A DNA stretch of 13,786 nt from Gp13-AA77 sp035516075. GTDB lineage: Bacteria; Acidobacteriota; Terriglobia; UBA7540. The position numbers were made by a program, and so were the translations under genes. The notes under the pieces were generated by a model that was not told the origin of the DNA, made no database searches, and saw nothing but the letters and a program-made list of their open reading frames with translations. Within the stretch, counting starts at the first letter, position 1; every line of letters starts with the position of its first letter. The stretch covers positions 1-13,786 of the forward strand of contig DATJAQ010000070.1 in the NCBI GenBank assembly GCA_035516075.1, given 5' to 3'. This document shows positions 1 through 6,815 of the stretch, piece after piece.

Positions 1-2
1 CA

Positions 3-41
3 TTCTCAATCGATGAGAACCTGCAGGTGACGCGGCAGTAG
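3..41 (+). CDS. possible 3' end of a plus-strand gene, partial
   Basis: A plus-strand frame is open from the window edge and ends at a TAG at 39-41, giving a 12-residue tail FSIDENLQVTRQ. The composition looks protein-like, and the tail would converge on the toxin gene that ends at 86. Twelve codons are too few to identify anything, and the other plus frames also close quickly, so this is only a suggestion that a gene enters from the left. Confidence 0.15.
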   Translation, partial: FSIDENLQVTRQ

Positions 42-85
42 CCGCGCCGGCACTATCCCTCGGTTACACGCTCACTCCCTCGATC

Positions 86-499
86 TTAAATCAGCTCGAG
101 GCCGTCCTTTCGTCCTGCTTCCCGGAGCCGATCGTCGAGCGTCGCGAGGGGGAGCCTGCGGCGCGCAGCGAGCTCCAGGTAGGTCGCGTCGTAAACGGTT
201 AGCCGCGCCCGCCGCGCCGTCTCAATCAAGATGGAATACCGAACGGCGAGTGGGTCAATCTCGGCAAAGTCCTCAAACTCCTCGAGGTCTGCGGCGAGCG
301 TCTTAACTTGACCGGGCGTTACCCGGCCGCGCCGCTCGGCAACAACAACGGCGTTCGAAACCTCGAAACGCCAGAGTGCAGGAACCACCGGCTTTGCTCC
401 CTCGACTATCAGCTTACGGGCAAAAGACGCCCGCGTCGGCACGGGTCTGTCGAGCATCCACCCAAGGGCCACGGACGCGTCCAGTACGAAGGCGATCAG
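86..499 (-). CDS. PIN-domain (VapC-type) ribonuclease toxin
   Basis: Toxin half of a type II toxin-antitoxin pair. PIN proteins are Mg-dependent RNases; VapC members cleave tRNA or rRNA and are blocked by the cognate antitoxin. The protein is about 137 residues, normal for the family. The acidic PIN residues are present: D7 in VLDAS, E46 in WRFEVSN, D104 in VYDATYLELA and D122/D123 in ATLDDRL. The first standard start codon in frame is GTG at 470-472, but starting there would remove VLDAS and its conserved Asp. The best start is therefore CTG at 497-499. It shares two bases with the antitoxin TGA (CTGA overlap), and a GGAGG lies 5 bases upstream. The family call is firm and the exact start is inferred. 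The target RNA cannot be told from sequence. Confidence 0.85.
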   Translation of the reverse strand: MIAFVLDASVALGWMLDRPVPTRASFARKLIVEGAKPVVPALWRFEVSNAVVVAERRGRVTPGQVKTLAADLEEFEDFAEIDPLAVRYSILIETARRARLTVYDATYLELAARRRLPLATLDDRLREAGRKDGLELI

Positions 500-732
500 A
501 ATCGCCTCCCGTCCTCGATCAAATCCTTGACTGTCGTGCCTTTAGGCAGCTTCATGCGCACCCGAGAGAGAGACTCGAAGATCTCGCGCAAGTCTCGTTT
601 CTTCTTTTCCGAAATCGGTACGAGGCGGGCCCGCTCCTTGCCGCGGCGGGTGATCACGATCTCTTCGCCCTTCGAAGCACGTTCAACCAGTTCCGAGAGT
701 TTCTGCTTGGCTTCGAACATTCCGATCGTCAT
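496..732 (-). CDS. Phd/YefM-type antitoxin
   Basis: A 78-residue antitoxin for the PIN toxin immediately downstream. The N-terminus MTIGMFEAKQKLSELVERA, followed by GEEIVITRRGKERARLVPI, is the typical Phd/YefM fold that dimerises and binds operator DNA. The C-terminal part (about residues 50-78, RVRMKLPKGTTVKDLIEDG) should be the flexible tail that wraps the toxin. The frame is open further upstream to 900, but ATG at 730-732 is chosen because the Phd motif begins there and AGAGGAG lies 9 bases before it. The gene ends inside the toxin start (CTGA overlap), so the two are probably translated together. A promoter and an inverted repeat just upstream fit the usual self-repression of such operons. 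Confidence 0.88.
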   Translation of the reverse strand: MTIGMFEAKQKLSELVERASKGEEIVITRRGKERARLVPISEKKKRDLREIFESLSRVRMKLPKGTTVKDLIEDGRRF

Positions 733-745
733 GGCGCCCGACTCC

Positions 746-773
746 TCTGGATCACCTAGATTGTCAATCCAGA
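746..773. promoter_or_regulatory. inverted repeat, likely operator of the toxin-antitoxin operon
   Basis: TCTGGAT at 746-752 and its exact reverse complement ATCCAGA at 767-773 flank a 14-base centre that contains the -10 element. Arms of this size around a promoter fit binding by a dimeric Phd/YefM antitoxin, though no footprint is known here. Confidence 0.45.
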
Positions 774-788
774 TCGTTAGACAGTCAA
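760..788 (-). promoter_or_regulatory. sigma70-like promoter of the toxin-antitoxin operon
   Basis: On the minus strand the -35 is TTGACT (783-788) and the -10 is GACAAT (760-765), with a 17-base spacer. The predicted start of transcription is about 20 bases before the antitoxin ATG. The -35 is near consensus; the -10 matches 4 of 6. Confidence 0.5.
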
Positions 789-842
789 GCCGGGTTGCAG
801 CAACCGCGGCGCCCGCCCATTTTCCACACCACGGTTCCTCCC

Positions 843-2903
843 TCATTTCTCGAGCGGCTTCGTGATGTACCAGTGCACGCCGAAGGGGTCCGTCACCCAC
901 GACATGCGCACCCCGTAAGGCTGATCCGCCGGGGGCCGCACCACCGCGGCGCCGGCAGCCACGGCGCGCTGGTGGGTGGCGTCCACGTCCGCCACGCTCA
1001 CATAGAGGGCGCTCGGCATGGGCTGATACGGCCCGTGAGCCTCGCCCAGCTCGATCACCGCGTCGCCGATCTTCACCTGGGCGTGTTGAATCACCCCCGC
1101 CGCGTTGGCGTAGCGCACAACCTCCTCCGCGCCGAACGCCTGCTTGAGGAACTCGATCATCCCGGCGGCGCCGCGCGGGTGCAGGGTGGGCGTCACGTTG
1201 CGCAAACCCTTCGGGATGGATTGGCCCGCGAGCGGAGTGGCCAGGTACCAGTGATTGCCGAAGGGGTCCTTCACGCTGGCGCCGCGCTCGCCGTAATCCA
1301 TGTCGGCCGGCTCGTGGATGGAGGCCGAGCCGGCTTCGAGCGCGCGCCGGTACACCGCGTCCACGTCGTCCACGTAGGTATGGAGCGCGGCCGGCGTCTC
1401 GGGATACGTCATGCCGGGCGAGCCACCCACCATCAGCATCGAGTTGCCGATCCTGACTTCCGCGTGCATGATGCCGCCCGAAGGATCGGGGTGCCGGGAG
1501 GTTTCGGTGGCGCCCAGAACGTTCTTGAGGAAGTCGAGCAGCTCCACGGCGCCGCGCACGGCAAGATAGGGCGTGACGGAGGTGAAGTCCGCCGGGCGCA
1601 CCGCCTCTTTGGAGGCGGCGGAAGCAAGCTCCCGCTCGGTGGCGGGCTTCGGCGCCGTGCCGGCCACGAAGGCCGCCGCGCGCCTCTCGATTTCCTCCGG
1701 CGTGATGTCCTCAATATGCGTCGAAATGATCCAGCGATGGCCGAAGGGGTCTTCCAACTGCCCGGCCCGATCGCCGTAGAACTGGTCCTCCACCGGCCTC
1801 AGCACCTTCGCGCCGGCCGCGATGGCCTGCGCGGCCAGCGCGTCCACATCCTCGACGAAGAGGTGAATCTTCACCGGCGTGCCGCCGAGGGAGAGGGGCC
1901 CGCGCCGGTGATACTCCTCCGATTCGCTCTGAATCATGATGCCCGAATCGCCGATCGTCAGTTCGGCGTGGGAGATGTCTCCTTCGGGATCCCCGAAGCG
2001 CATCGATTCGCGCTCCACCGCTCCAAACGCCCGCTTGTAGAACTCGATGGCCCGCGGGCCATCGCTCACCGTGATCTGCGCGTTCGCGCTGTGAAATCCC
2101 GGGCGAACCGGGCTCGCCGGCTTCACGGAGTCGGCAGGGATGCGCTCGCTTCCTTCGCCCTGCCGATGAGAGGCATGCCGTTGCCGGTACTGCTCGAACG
2201 TCATGTCTTCGAGGTGGGTCGAGATCGCCCAGAGATGTCCGAAGGGATCCGTCAACACGGCCGAACGCTCGCCGTAATCGCGGTCGGCTGCCGGATTGGT
2301 GATGGTGGCGCCCGCCGCCGCGGCCTGCGCCGCCAGCGCGTCAACGTCTTCGACGTACAAATGAATTCTCACCGGCGAGCCGCCCACCGACTGCGGACCC
2401 AGATTCCCGTAATCGGGAAACTCGTCGGAGAGCATGATCACGGAGTCTCCGATTTTGATCTCGGCGTGGCCGAGCGTGCCGTCCGGCATGGTCAGGCGCA
2501 TCACTTCGGCGGCTCCGAACGCCTTCTTGTAGAAATCGATCGCGGCCGCCGCGCCCTTGATGGTGAGATGGGGGGCGACGGTGAGATAACCCTCCGGCAC
2601 GGGCCGTACGGGTGATTTCTCTGGGGCTGTCTTGGCAGTTGTCATCATGGGTGCGTTCCTTTCCAGTTCGTTTTTGAGATGAGTGCGAAACTCCTCGCGA
2701 GGCAGATCAGCCAGGTCCTCAATCAAGGCCAGCAGCGGCCGGATGCGTTCCGGCAGGGCCTCGGACTCCCTCGGCCGGGGAGGCGTGTAGAACCGCCGCG
2801 CCTCTGCGCTCTCTGCCATCTCCGGCGCGGGAGACTGCGCGCGCCGGTCGAGCACGGCCTGGACGGCGACGTCGAGTTGGCCGCTGAGAGAGGGCTTAGG
2901 CAT
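843..2903 (-). CDS. four-domain VOC (glyoxalase/PhnB-like) protein with extra N-terminal segment
   Basis: A 686-residue protein with four tandem vicinal-oxygen-chelate domains, at about residues 105-233, 268-402, 440-556 and 567-684. Each domain shows the same landmarks: an early FYKKAFGA-like helix, HAEIKIGDS, a VEDVDALAAQA-type strand/helix, and a closing DPFG(H/N/V)xW. VOC proteins of this PhnB-like type usually have one domain of about 120-150 residues, so a four-fold chain is unusual. Metal ligands are not clearly conserved in each copy, so activity and substrate are unknown. Residues 1-85 are a separate hydrophilic region ending in LADLPREEFRTHLKNELER. The start ATG lies inside the end of the ECF sigma gene (8-base overlap), pointing to coupled translation and a shared regulon. 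An internal ATG at 2646-2648 (M86, AAAGGA 8 bases upstream) could also yield a VOC-only form. Confidence 0.85.
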   Translation of the reverse strand: MPKPSLSGQLDVAVQAVLDRRAQSPAPEMAESAEARRFYTPPRPRESEALPERIRPLLALIEDLADLPREEFRTHLKNELERNAPMMTTAKTAPEKSPVRPVPEGYLTVAPHLTIKGAAAAIDFYKKAFGAAEVMRLTMPDGTLGHAEIKIGDSVIMLSDEFPDYGNLGPQSVGGSPVRIHLYVEDVDALAAQAAAAGATITNPAADRDYGERSAVLTDPFGHLWAISTHLEDMTFEQYRQRHASHRQGEGSERIPADSVKPASPVRPGFHSANAQITVSDGPRAIEFYKRAFGAVERESMRFGDPEGDISHAELTIGDSGIMIQSESEEYHRRGPLSLGGTPVKIHLFVEDVDALAAQAIAAGAKVLRPVEDQFYGDRAGQLEDPFGHRWIISTHIEDITPEEIERRAAAFVAGTAPKPATERELASAASKEAVRPADFTSVTPYLAVRGAVELLDFLKNVLGATETSRHPDPSGGIMHAEVRIGNSMLMVGGSPGMTYPETPAALHTYVDDVDAVYRRALEAGSASIHEPADMDYGERGASVKDPFGNHWYLATPLAGQSIPKGLRNVTPTLHPRGAAGMIEFLKQAFGAEEVVRYANAAGVIQHAQVKIGDAVIELGEAHGPYQPMPSALYVSVADVDATHQRAVAAGAAVVRPPADQPYGVRMSWVTDPFGVHWYITKPLEK

Positions 2904-3444
2904 GGGCGCCTCCCGCCGGGGCCGCCAGGCGGGCCCGCAGATTTTCGAGTGCGCGGAACTGAAGCTGCTTCACGGCTCCTTCACTTCGCCCCAATTCCCG
3001 GGCAATCTCCCGGATGCTTTTCTCCCCGGCGAAACGCATTTCGATCACGCGGCGCTGGTCGTGGGGCAGGCGCCGCACCAGGCGGAACAGCCGGGCGCGC
3101 CGCTCGCTATCCTCGAGACCGGCGGCCTGCGAGGGGGGATCGTCCGGCGGTGAAAGCGCTCGCTCGCGTAAGGCGCGGGCGGCGCGGTCCGCCAGCGCAT
3201 TGGCCGCGATCCGGAAGAGCCAGGCGGCGAAGGGGACGCCCCGCCACTCGAAGCGCGGAAGGCCGGCGAGCGCCTTGTGGAACACTTCGGCCGTAACGTC
3301 CTGCGCTTCGTCGCGGTTGGCGACGCGCGCCGCCACGAAGGCGTAGACGCGCTCGAAGTGGGCCTCGTAGAGCCCGGCGAAGCGGCTGGGGTCGCGCTGC
3401 GCCGCTTCGATCAGAAGCTGCTCCTCAGCTTCCCTGGTGTCCAA
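2896..3444 (-). CDS. ECF-type RNA polymerase sigma factor
   Basis: A sigma factor of the extracytoplasmic-function group, 182 residues, which redirects RNA polymerase to a small stress regulon. Region 2 is at about residues 25-90 (FAGLYEAHFERVYAFVA, DEAQDVTAEVFHKAL, FAAWLFRIAANALAD). Region 4 is at about 120-175 (LPHDQRRVIEMRF, SIREIARELGRSEGAVKQL), ending in a helix-turn-helix that would read the -35. The start is taken as TTG at 3442-3444, with GAGGGAG 5 bases before it; the frame is open further upstream, but that part is Cys/Arg-rich and unlike sigma factors. There is no long C-terminal extension, and no membrane anti-sigma gene is adjacent. The downstream VOC gene overlaps it by 8 bases and is the most likely target or regulator. 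The promoter-like sequence just upstream may be self-regulated. Confidence 0.9.
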   Translation of the reverse strand: MDTREAEEQLLIEAAQRDPSRFAGLYEAHFERVYAFVAARVANRDEAQDVTAEVFHKALAGLPRFEWRGVPFAAWLFRIAANALADRAARALRERALSPPDDPPSQAAGLEDSERRARLFRLVRRLPHDQRRVIEMRFAGEKSIREIARELGRSEGAVKQLQFRALENLRARLAAPAGGAHA

Positions 3445-3475
3445 AGCTGCTCCCTCGGGGCAATCTCTTAAGTGA

Positions 3476-3504
3476 TATAAACCGGTGGCGCGCGGAAAGG
3501 TTAC
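3476..3504 (-). promoter_or_regulatory. candidate (auto-regulated) promoter of the ECF sigma operon
   Basis: On the minus strand GTAACC (3499-3504) is separated by 17 bases from TTTATA (3476-3481). GTAACC resembles the AAC-containing -35 elements of ECF sigma factors, and transcription would begin about 25 bases before the TTG start. Whether this sigma factor or the housekeeping one reads it cannot be told from one site. Confidence 0.4.
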
Positions 3505-3598
3505 GGTGAAATTTTGCTGCCGCGCCCGGAGACGGCGGTGAGCGCCGTGGCGCTGCTGAGCGCGCCTGCAGTTCCGCGCCGCGGCCGCGAGCCCGGGC

Positions 3599-3988
3599 TT
3601 ACATGTACCTTCCCAACAGGCTGAAGACGAGCACGCCCAGCACAATCACGGTGAAGACGGTGTACAGCGCATCGCGCCGGCGCGCGAACGCCACCAAGGA
3701 AAGACCCACGCGCGCCACCGGCGTCGCGATCAACAGGAGAAGGCCGAGCTGAATCAAGCCGCCTCCGCGCCCGCTGAGAGTCTCCCGGATAATTCCCCCC
3801 AGACTGCGCAGTTCGTGCGGCACACCCCGGAACCTCCTGTAATCGGCCGCTTCGATGCCATGCCGCAAGAGGAAGATCACGCCGCCGGCCAGCACCACCA
3901 ACGCCGCGGCCACCACGCCCACAATCAGCAGGTTGCCCAAAACGTGGTCCAGCTTCTCGTCGCTCGGGGATTGGGTCTCCTCAGCCAT
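3599..3988 (-). CDS. DUF1634 membrane protein
   Basis: A 129-residue inner-membrane protein of the DUF1634 family. It has a charged N-terminus (MAEETQSPSDEKLDHVLG) and three hydrophobic segments at about residues 19-41, 76-99 and 107-126. The family signature around LIQLGLLLLIATPVARVGLSL and DALYTVFTVIVLGVLVFSLL is clear. Proteins of this family commonly sit next to TauE/SafE permeases. Here the ATG comes one base after the permease stop (TGAGATG), so the two form one transcription unit with coupled translation. It probably acts as a partner subunit of that transporter; its biochemical role is not established. Confidence 0.85.
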   Translation of the reverse strand: MAEETQSPSDEKLDHVLGNLLIVGVVAAALVVLAGGVIFLLRHGIEAADYRRFRGVPHELRSLGGIIRETLSGRGGGLIQLGLLLLIATPVARVGLSLVAFARRRDALYTVFTVIVLGVLVFSLLGRYM

Positions 3989-3989
3989 C

Positions 3990-4826
3990 TCACAGTCTCC
4001 CAGTCAGGCCGTTGTAGAGCATCTCCACCGCGAGCGCGGCAATGACCACGCCGAACACCAGGCGCAGCCGGCGGGTGTCGGCCTTTACCAGTACCCGGAC
4101 GCCCGCCAGCGACCCGAGCAGCACGCCCAGCATGACGGGCATGGCCAGGCCGGGATCGATGTATCCCCGGCTCAGGTAGACGCCGGCGCTGGCCGCCGCG
4201 GTCACGCCGATCATGAAATTGCTGGTGGTGGTGGAAACCTTGAAGGGGATGCCCATCGCCTGGTCCATGGCCACAACCTTGAAGGCGCCGGAGCCGATTC
4301 CGAGCAGGCCCGACAGCGTCCCGGCCACAAACATCAGGCCGAAGCCGAGCGGCACGCGGTGCACGTGGTAGGCCCGGGGGCCGTCCGGGGTGGGGAAGCT
4401 CGAATCCATGCTCAACCTGCGCGCCAGCAGACCGGCCTCGCGGACGGTGGGGTCCGGCTTGCGGGGCTGGCTGGAGAGATACGCCGACGCCAGCAGCACC
4501 ACGCCGAAGATGACGCCGATGGCGGGTGTGGAGACCTTGGCCACGAGAAATGCGCCGAAGAGCGCTCCGAAGGTGGTGGCAATTTCCAGGAACATGCCGA
4601 CCCGGATGTTGGAATAGCCCTCCTTCACGTAGGCGGCGGCGGCGCCGGACGAGGTGGCAATCACCGAGACGAGCGAGGCCCCCATGGCGTAGCGAATGTC
4701 AACGCCGAAGCCGAGCACGAGCAGCGGCACAATCACCACGCCGCCTCCAAGGCCGGTGAGCGCTCCGAGAAATCCCGCGACCACCGAGCCGAGCCCCACC
4801 AGCGCTGTGAATTCGACCACCTTCAT
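3990..4826 (-). CDS. TauE/SafE family anion permease (DUF81)
   Basis: A 278-residue polytopic inner-membrane protein of the TauE/SafE family, whose members move sulfite, sulfoacetate or other organosulfur anions across the membrane. The two-fold pseudo-repeat is visible: GALTGLGGGVVIVPLL at 21-36 and GTLSGLLGIGSGAFKVVAM at 169-187, each followed by a segment with paired Ser/Thr residues (SVIATSS, STTTSNF). The cytoplasmic middle loop at about 120-155 is hydrophilic. The start ATG has GGAGAAG about 10 bases upstream. The gene is followed one base later by its DUF1634 partner. No sulfur-metabolism genes lie nearby, so the substrate is open. Confidence 0.88.
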   Translation of the reverse strand: MKVVEFTALVGLGSVVAGFLGALTGLGGGVVIVPLLVLGFGVDIRYAMGASLVSVIATSSGAAAAYVKEGYSNIRVGMFLEIATTFGALFGAFLVAKVSTPAIGVIFGVVLLASAYLSSQPRKPDPTVREAGLLARRLSMDSSFPTPDGPRAYHVHRVPLGFGLMFVAGTLSGLLGIGSGAFKVVAMDQAMGIPFKVSTTTSNFMIGVTAAASAGVYLSRGYIDPGLAMPVMLGVLLGSLAGVRVLVKADTRRLRLVFGVVIAALAVEMLYNGLTGRL

Positions 4827-4938
4827 CGAAGGATTTCTTCTCCGTCCAGTTTGGCGTTCCGGCCCGGAACAGCGCGCCCGCCGGCCTGGGGCTCTGCGGC
4901 GAGGCGCCGAACTCTGCTGGAGACCGGTCCGGCCCGGC

Positions 4939-6471
4939 TCACGCCCAGTAGTTCCGGTCGAGCGAGCGGTATTGAATGGCCTCGGAGATGTGGGTGTTGG
5001 TAATGGACTCCGCCCCCTCGAGGTCGGCGATGGTCCGGGCCACTTTCAGAATCCGGTCGTGGGCGCGGGCGGAGAGGCCGAGCCGGTTCACCGCGTTCTC
5101 CAGCAGCTTCTCGCACTCGGCGTTCAGCTCGCAATACTTGCGCACCTGGCGCGTGCTCATCTGGGCGTTGGCGTGGATCTTCTCGCCCTGGTAGCGGGCC
5201 AACTGGCGCTCGCGGGCCGTCACCACGCGCTTGCGCACCGTATCGGACGAGTCGCCGCCCGCCTCTTCGCGCAGTTCGCGGTACTTCACAGCCGGCATGT
5301 CGATGTGAATGTCGATGCGGTCGAGCAGCGGGCCCGAGATCTTAGAGACGTAGCGCTGGATGATGGGCGGCGTGCAGGTGCACTCGCGCGACGGGTCGTT
5401 GAAAAAGCCGCAAGGGCAGGGGTTCATGGCCGCCGCCAGCATGAAGCGCGCGGGAAAGGTAAGCGACATGGCGGCCCGCGCGATGGTGACGTGGCCGTCT
5501 TCGAGAGGCTGCCGCAGCACTTCGAGCACGTGGCGCTCGAACTCCGGCAGCTCGTCCAGAAAGAGCACGCCGAAGTGCGCCAGGCTCACCTCGCCGGGGC
5601 GCGGGATGGCGCCGCCGCCAATCAGACCCGCGTCGGAGATGGTGTGGTGTGGCGCGCGAAAGGGCCGCTCGCTCACCAGGCCCGTGCCCGGCTGCAGCAC
5701 GCCCGCCACGCTGTGCACTTTGGTGGTCTCGAGCGCTTCCACAAAATTCAGGGGCGGCAGGATGGTGGGAATGCGCTTGGCGAGCATGGTCTTGCCCGCG
5801 CCCGGAGGCCCGATCATCAGGATATTGTGTCCGCCCGCGGCCGCCACCTCAATGGCGCGCTTGGCGTGCAATTGGCCTTTGACGTCGCGAAAGTCCACGG
5901 CGTACTCGTTGACGTGCGCCAGCAACTCGGCGCGGCTGGACTCCGTGGGTTTGAACTCGCGAGTGCCGTTGATGAGGTCGAGAACTTCGGGCAGGGAGTG
6001 CAGGCCGAACACGTGCACGCCCACCACCACCGCCGCCTCGCTGGCGTTTTCGGCCGGCAGCACGAGGCGCGGAATCTTCTTCTGCCGCGCCATGGAGGCG
6101 ATGGAGAGAGCGCCCTTGATGGGCCGCAGGCCGCCGTCGAGCGAAAGCTCGCCGAGAAACAGCGAGCCGTTCAAGTCGCTCTTCAACAGCACGCCAGTGG
6201 TTCCGAGGATGCCGAGCGCGATGGCCAGATCAAACCCCGAGCCCTCTTTCTTAATGTCGGCCGGCGCCAGGTTCACAGTGATGTTCTGGAAGGGGAATTC
6301 GAGGCCGCAGTTCTTGATGGCGCTCCGGATGCGCTCCTTGCTTTCGCGCACCGCGGCGTCCGGCAGGCCGACCGTGTTGAAATAGGGCTGGCCGGCCGAC
6401 ACGTCCACCTCAACTTCCACCGGGTAAGCGTCAATGCCAAAAACGGCGGCGCTGAGAGTCTTGTAGAGCAT
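4939..6471 (-). CDS. comM: YifB/ComM family Mg-chelatase-like AAA+ ATPase
   Basis: A 510-residue AAA+ ATPase. In naturally competent bacteria ComM is a hexameric helicase that drives branch migration of incoming DNA during recombination, and homologues are widespread. The domain order is complete: an N-terminal Lon-S5-like domain (about 1-170; VGLPDAAVRESKERIRSAI, GSGFDLAIALGIL), the AAA+ core with Walker A GPPGAGKT at 221-228 and Walker B VLFLDE at 302-307, the four-Cys cluster PCPCG...ECTC (C352, C354, C364, C366), LLDRIDIHIDMP, and the C-terminal Mg-chelatase helical domain ending SEAIQYRSLDR. The length is normal. The ribosome site is weak. Upstream lies a small membrane-protein gene on the same strand 71 bases away, with a TATAAT in its last codons. 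No other competence gene is in the window. Confidence 0.93.
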   Translation of the reverse strand: MLYKTLSAAVFGIDAYPVEVEVDVSAGQPYFNTVGLPDAAVRESKERIRSAIKNCGLEFPFQNITVNLAPADIKKEGSGFDLAIALGILGTTGVLLKSDLNGSLFLGELSLDGGLRPIKGALSIASMARQKKIPRLVLPAENASEAAVVVGVHVFGLHSLPEVLDLINGTREFKPTESSRAELLAHVNEYAVDFRDVKGQLHAKRAIEVAAAGGHNILMIGPPGAGKTMLAKRIPTILPPLNFVEALETTKVHSVAGVLQPGTGLVSERPFRAPHHTISDAGLIGGGAIPRPGEVSLAHFGVLFLDELPEFERHVLEVLRQPLEDGHVTIARAAMSLTFPARFMLAAAMNPCPCGFFNDPSRECTCTPPIIQRYVSKISGPLLDRIDIHIDMPAVKYRELREEAGGDSSDTVRKRVVTARERQLARYQGEKIHANAQMSTRQVRKYCELNAECEKLLENAVNRLGLSARAHDRILKVARTIADLEGAESITNTHISEAIQYRSLDRNYWA

Positions 6472-6541
6472 GGCGGCGAAGCGCGCTCACGCCGGGAACG
6501 GCCCGGTCCGAACCTGGCGGGCGGCTCCGGGTATAGAGGGG

Positions 6542-6547
6542 ATTATA
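6542..6547 (-). promoter_or_regulatory. possible -10 element for comM
   Basis: A perfect TATAAT on the minus strand overlaps the stop codon of the upstream membrane-protein gene, about 70 bases before comM. No good -35 lies at the right distance. A 6-base-stem hairpin (CGCAGA, loop of four, TCTGCG) sits just upstream at 6556-6571. Confidence 0.25.
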
Positions 6548-6815
6548 TCTCAGGACGCAGATTTTTCTGCGGGATAACGGCGGCGTCAGTCTGCGGTGCG
6601 TTCCGGGCGCCGCGCCAGGCTGAGTACAGGGCCAGGCTCGAGACGAGGACGTTCGACGCGATCACCGGAAACGAGCGGATCAGCGCGCCGTAAGCGATCC
6701 ACACCACGGCGGCGCCGGCCTGCACGGCTCGCAGGCGTCCCGAGCCTTTGCAAAAATAGGAAGCGGCGAAGACGGCGGTGGCCGTCCAGCCGACCCCGTC
6801 AGGGATGAGCGACAT
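6543..6815 (-). CDS. small three-helix membrane protein, SemiSWEET/YgjV-like
   Basis: A 90-residue protein with three hydrophobic helices at about residues 8-23, 28-45 and 49-68, followed by a polar tail. The stretch VVWIAYGALIRSFPVIASN resembles the last helices of SemiSWEET-type sugar transporters and the small YgjV-like membrane proteins, but the Pro-Gln motif of the first helix is absent (SYFCKGSG instead). Function is therefore unassigned. The ATG lies within the last codons of the phosphatase gene (17-base overlap), with GGAGGG 7 bases before it, so the two are translated together. Confidence 0.65.
   Translation of the reverse strand: MSLIPDGVGWTATAVFAASYFCKGSGRLRAVQAGAAVVWIAYGALIRSFPVIASNVLVSSLALYSAWRGARNAPQTDAAVIPQKNLRPEI

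Noticed and set aside
733..900. Extended N-terminus of the antitoxin
   Set aside because: The frame is open, but the extra residues cover the promoter and operator and do not resemble Phd/YefM proteins.
795..2615. 606-codon plus-strand open frame
   Set aside because: It lies antisense to the four VOC domains, is His/Arg/Gly-rich without any domain, and is explained by GC-rich third positions of the real gene.
3445..3645. Extended N-terminus of the ECF sigma factor
   Set aside because: The upstream codons include the promoter-like site and give a Cys-rich peptide unlike sigma factors; TTG 3442-3444 has a good ribosome site.
3855..5003. 382-codon plus-strand open frame
   Set aside because: It is antisense to the TauE/SafE and DUF1634 genes and shows no motif or ribosome site.
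6556..6571. Hairpin as a rho-independent terminator after the small membrane protein
   Set aside because: The stem is only six pairs, lies inside the coding region, and is not followed by a T run on the minus strand.
4696..6693. 665-codon plus-strand open frame
   Set aside because: It is antisense to the complete comM gene. Its composition (His, Arg, Ala, Leu) is typical of a reversed GC-rich frame, with no recognisable motif.
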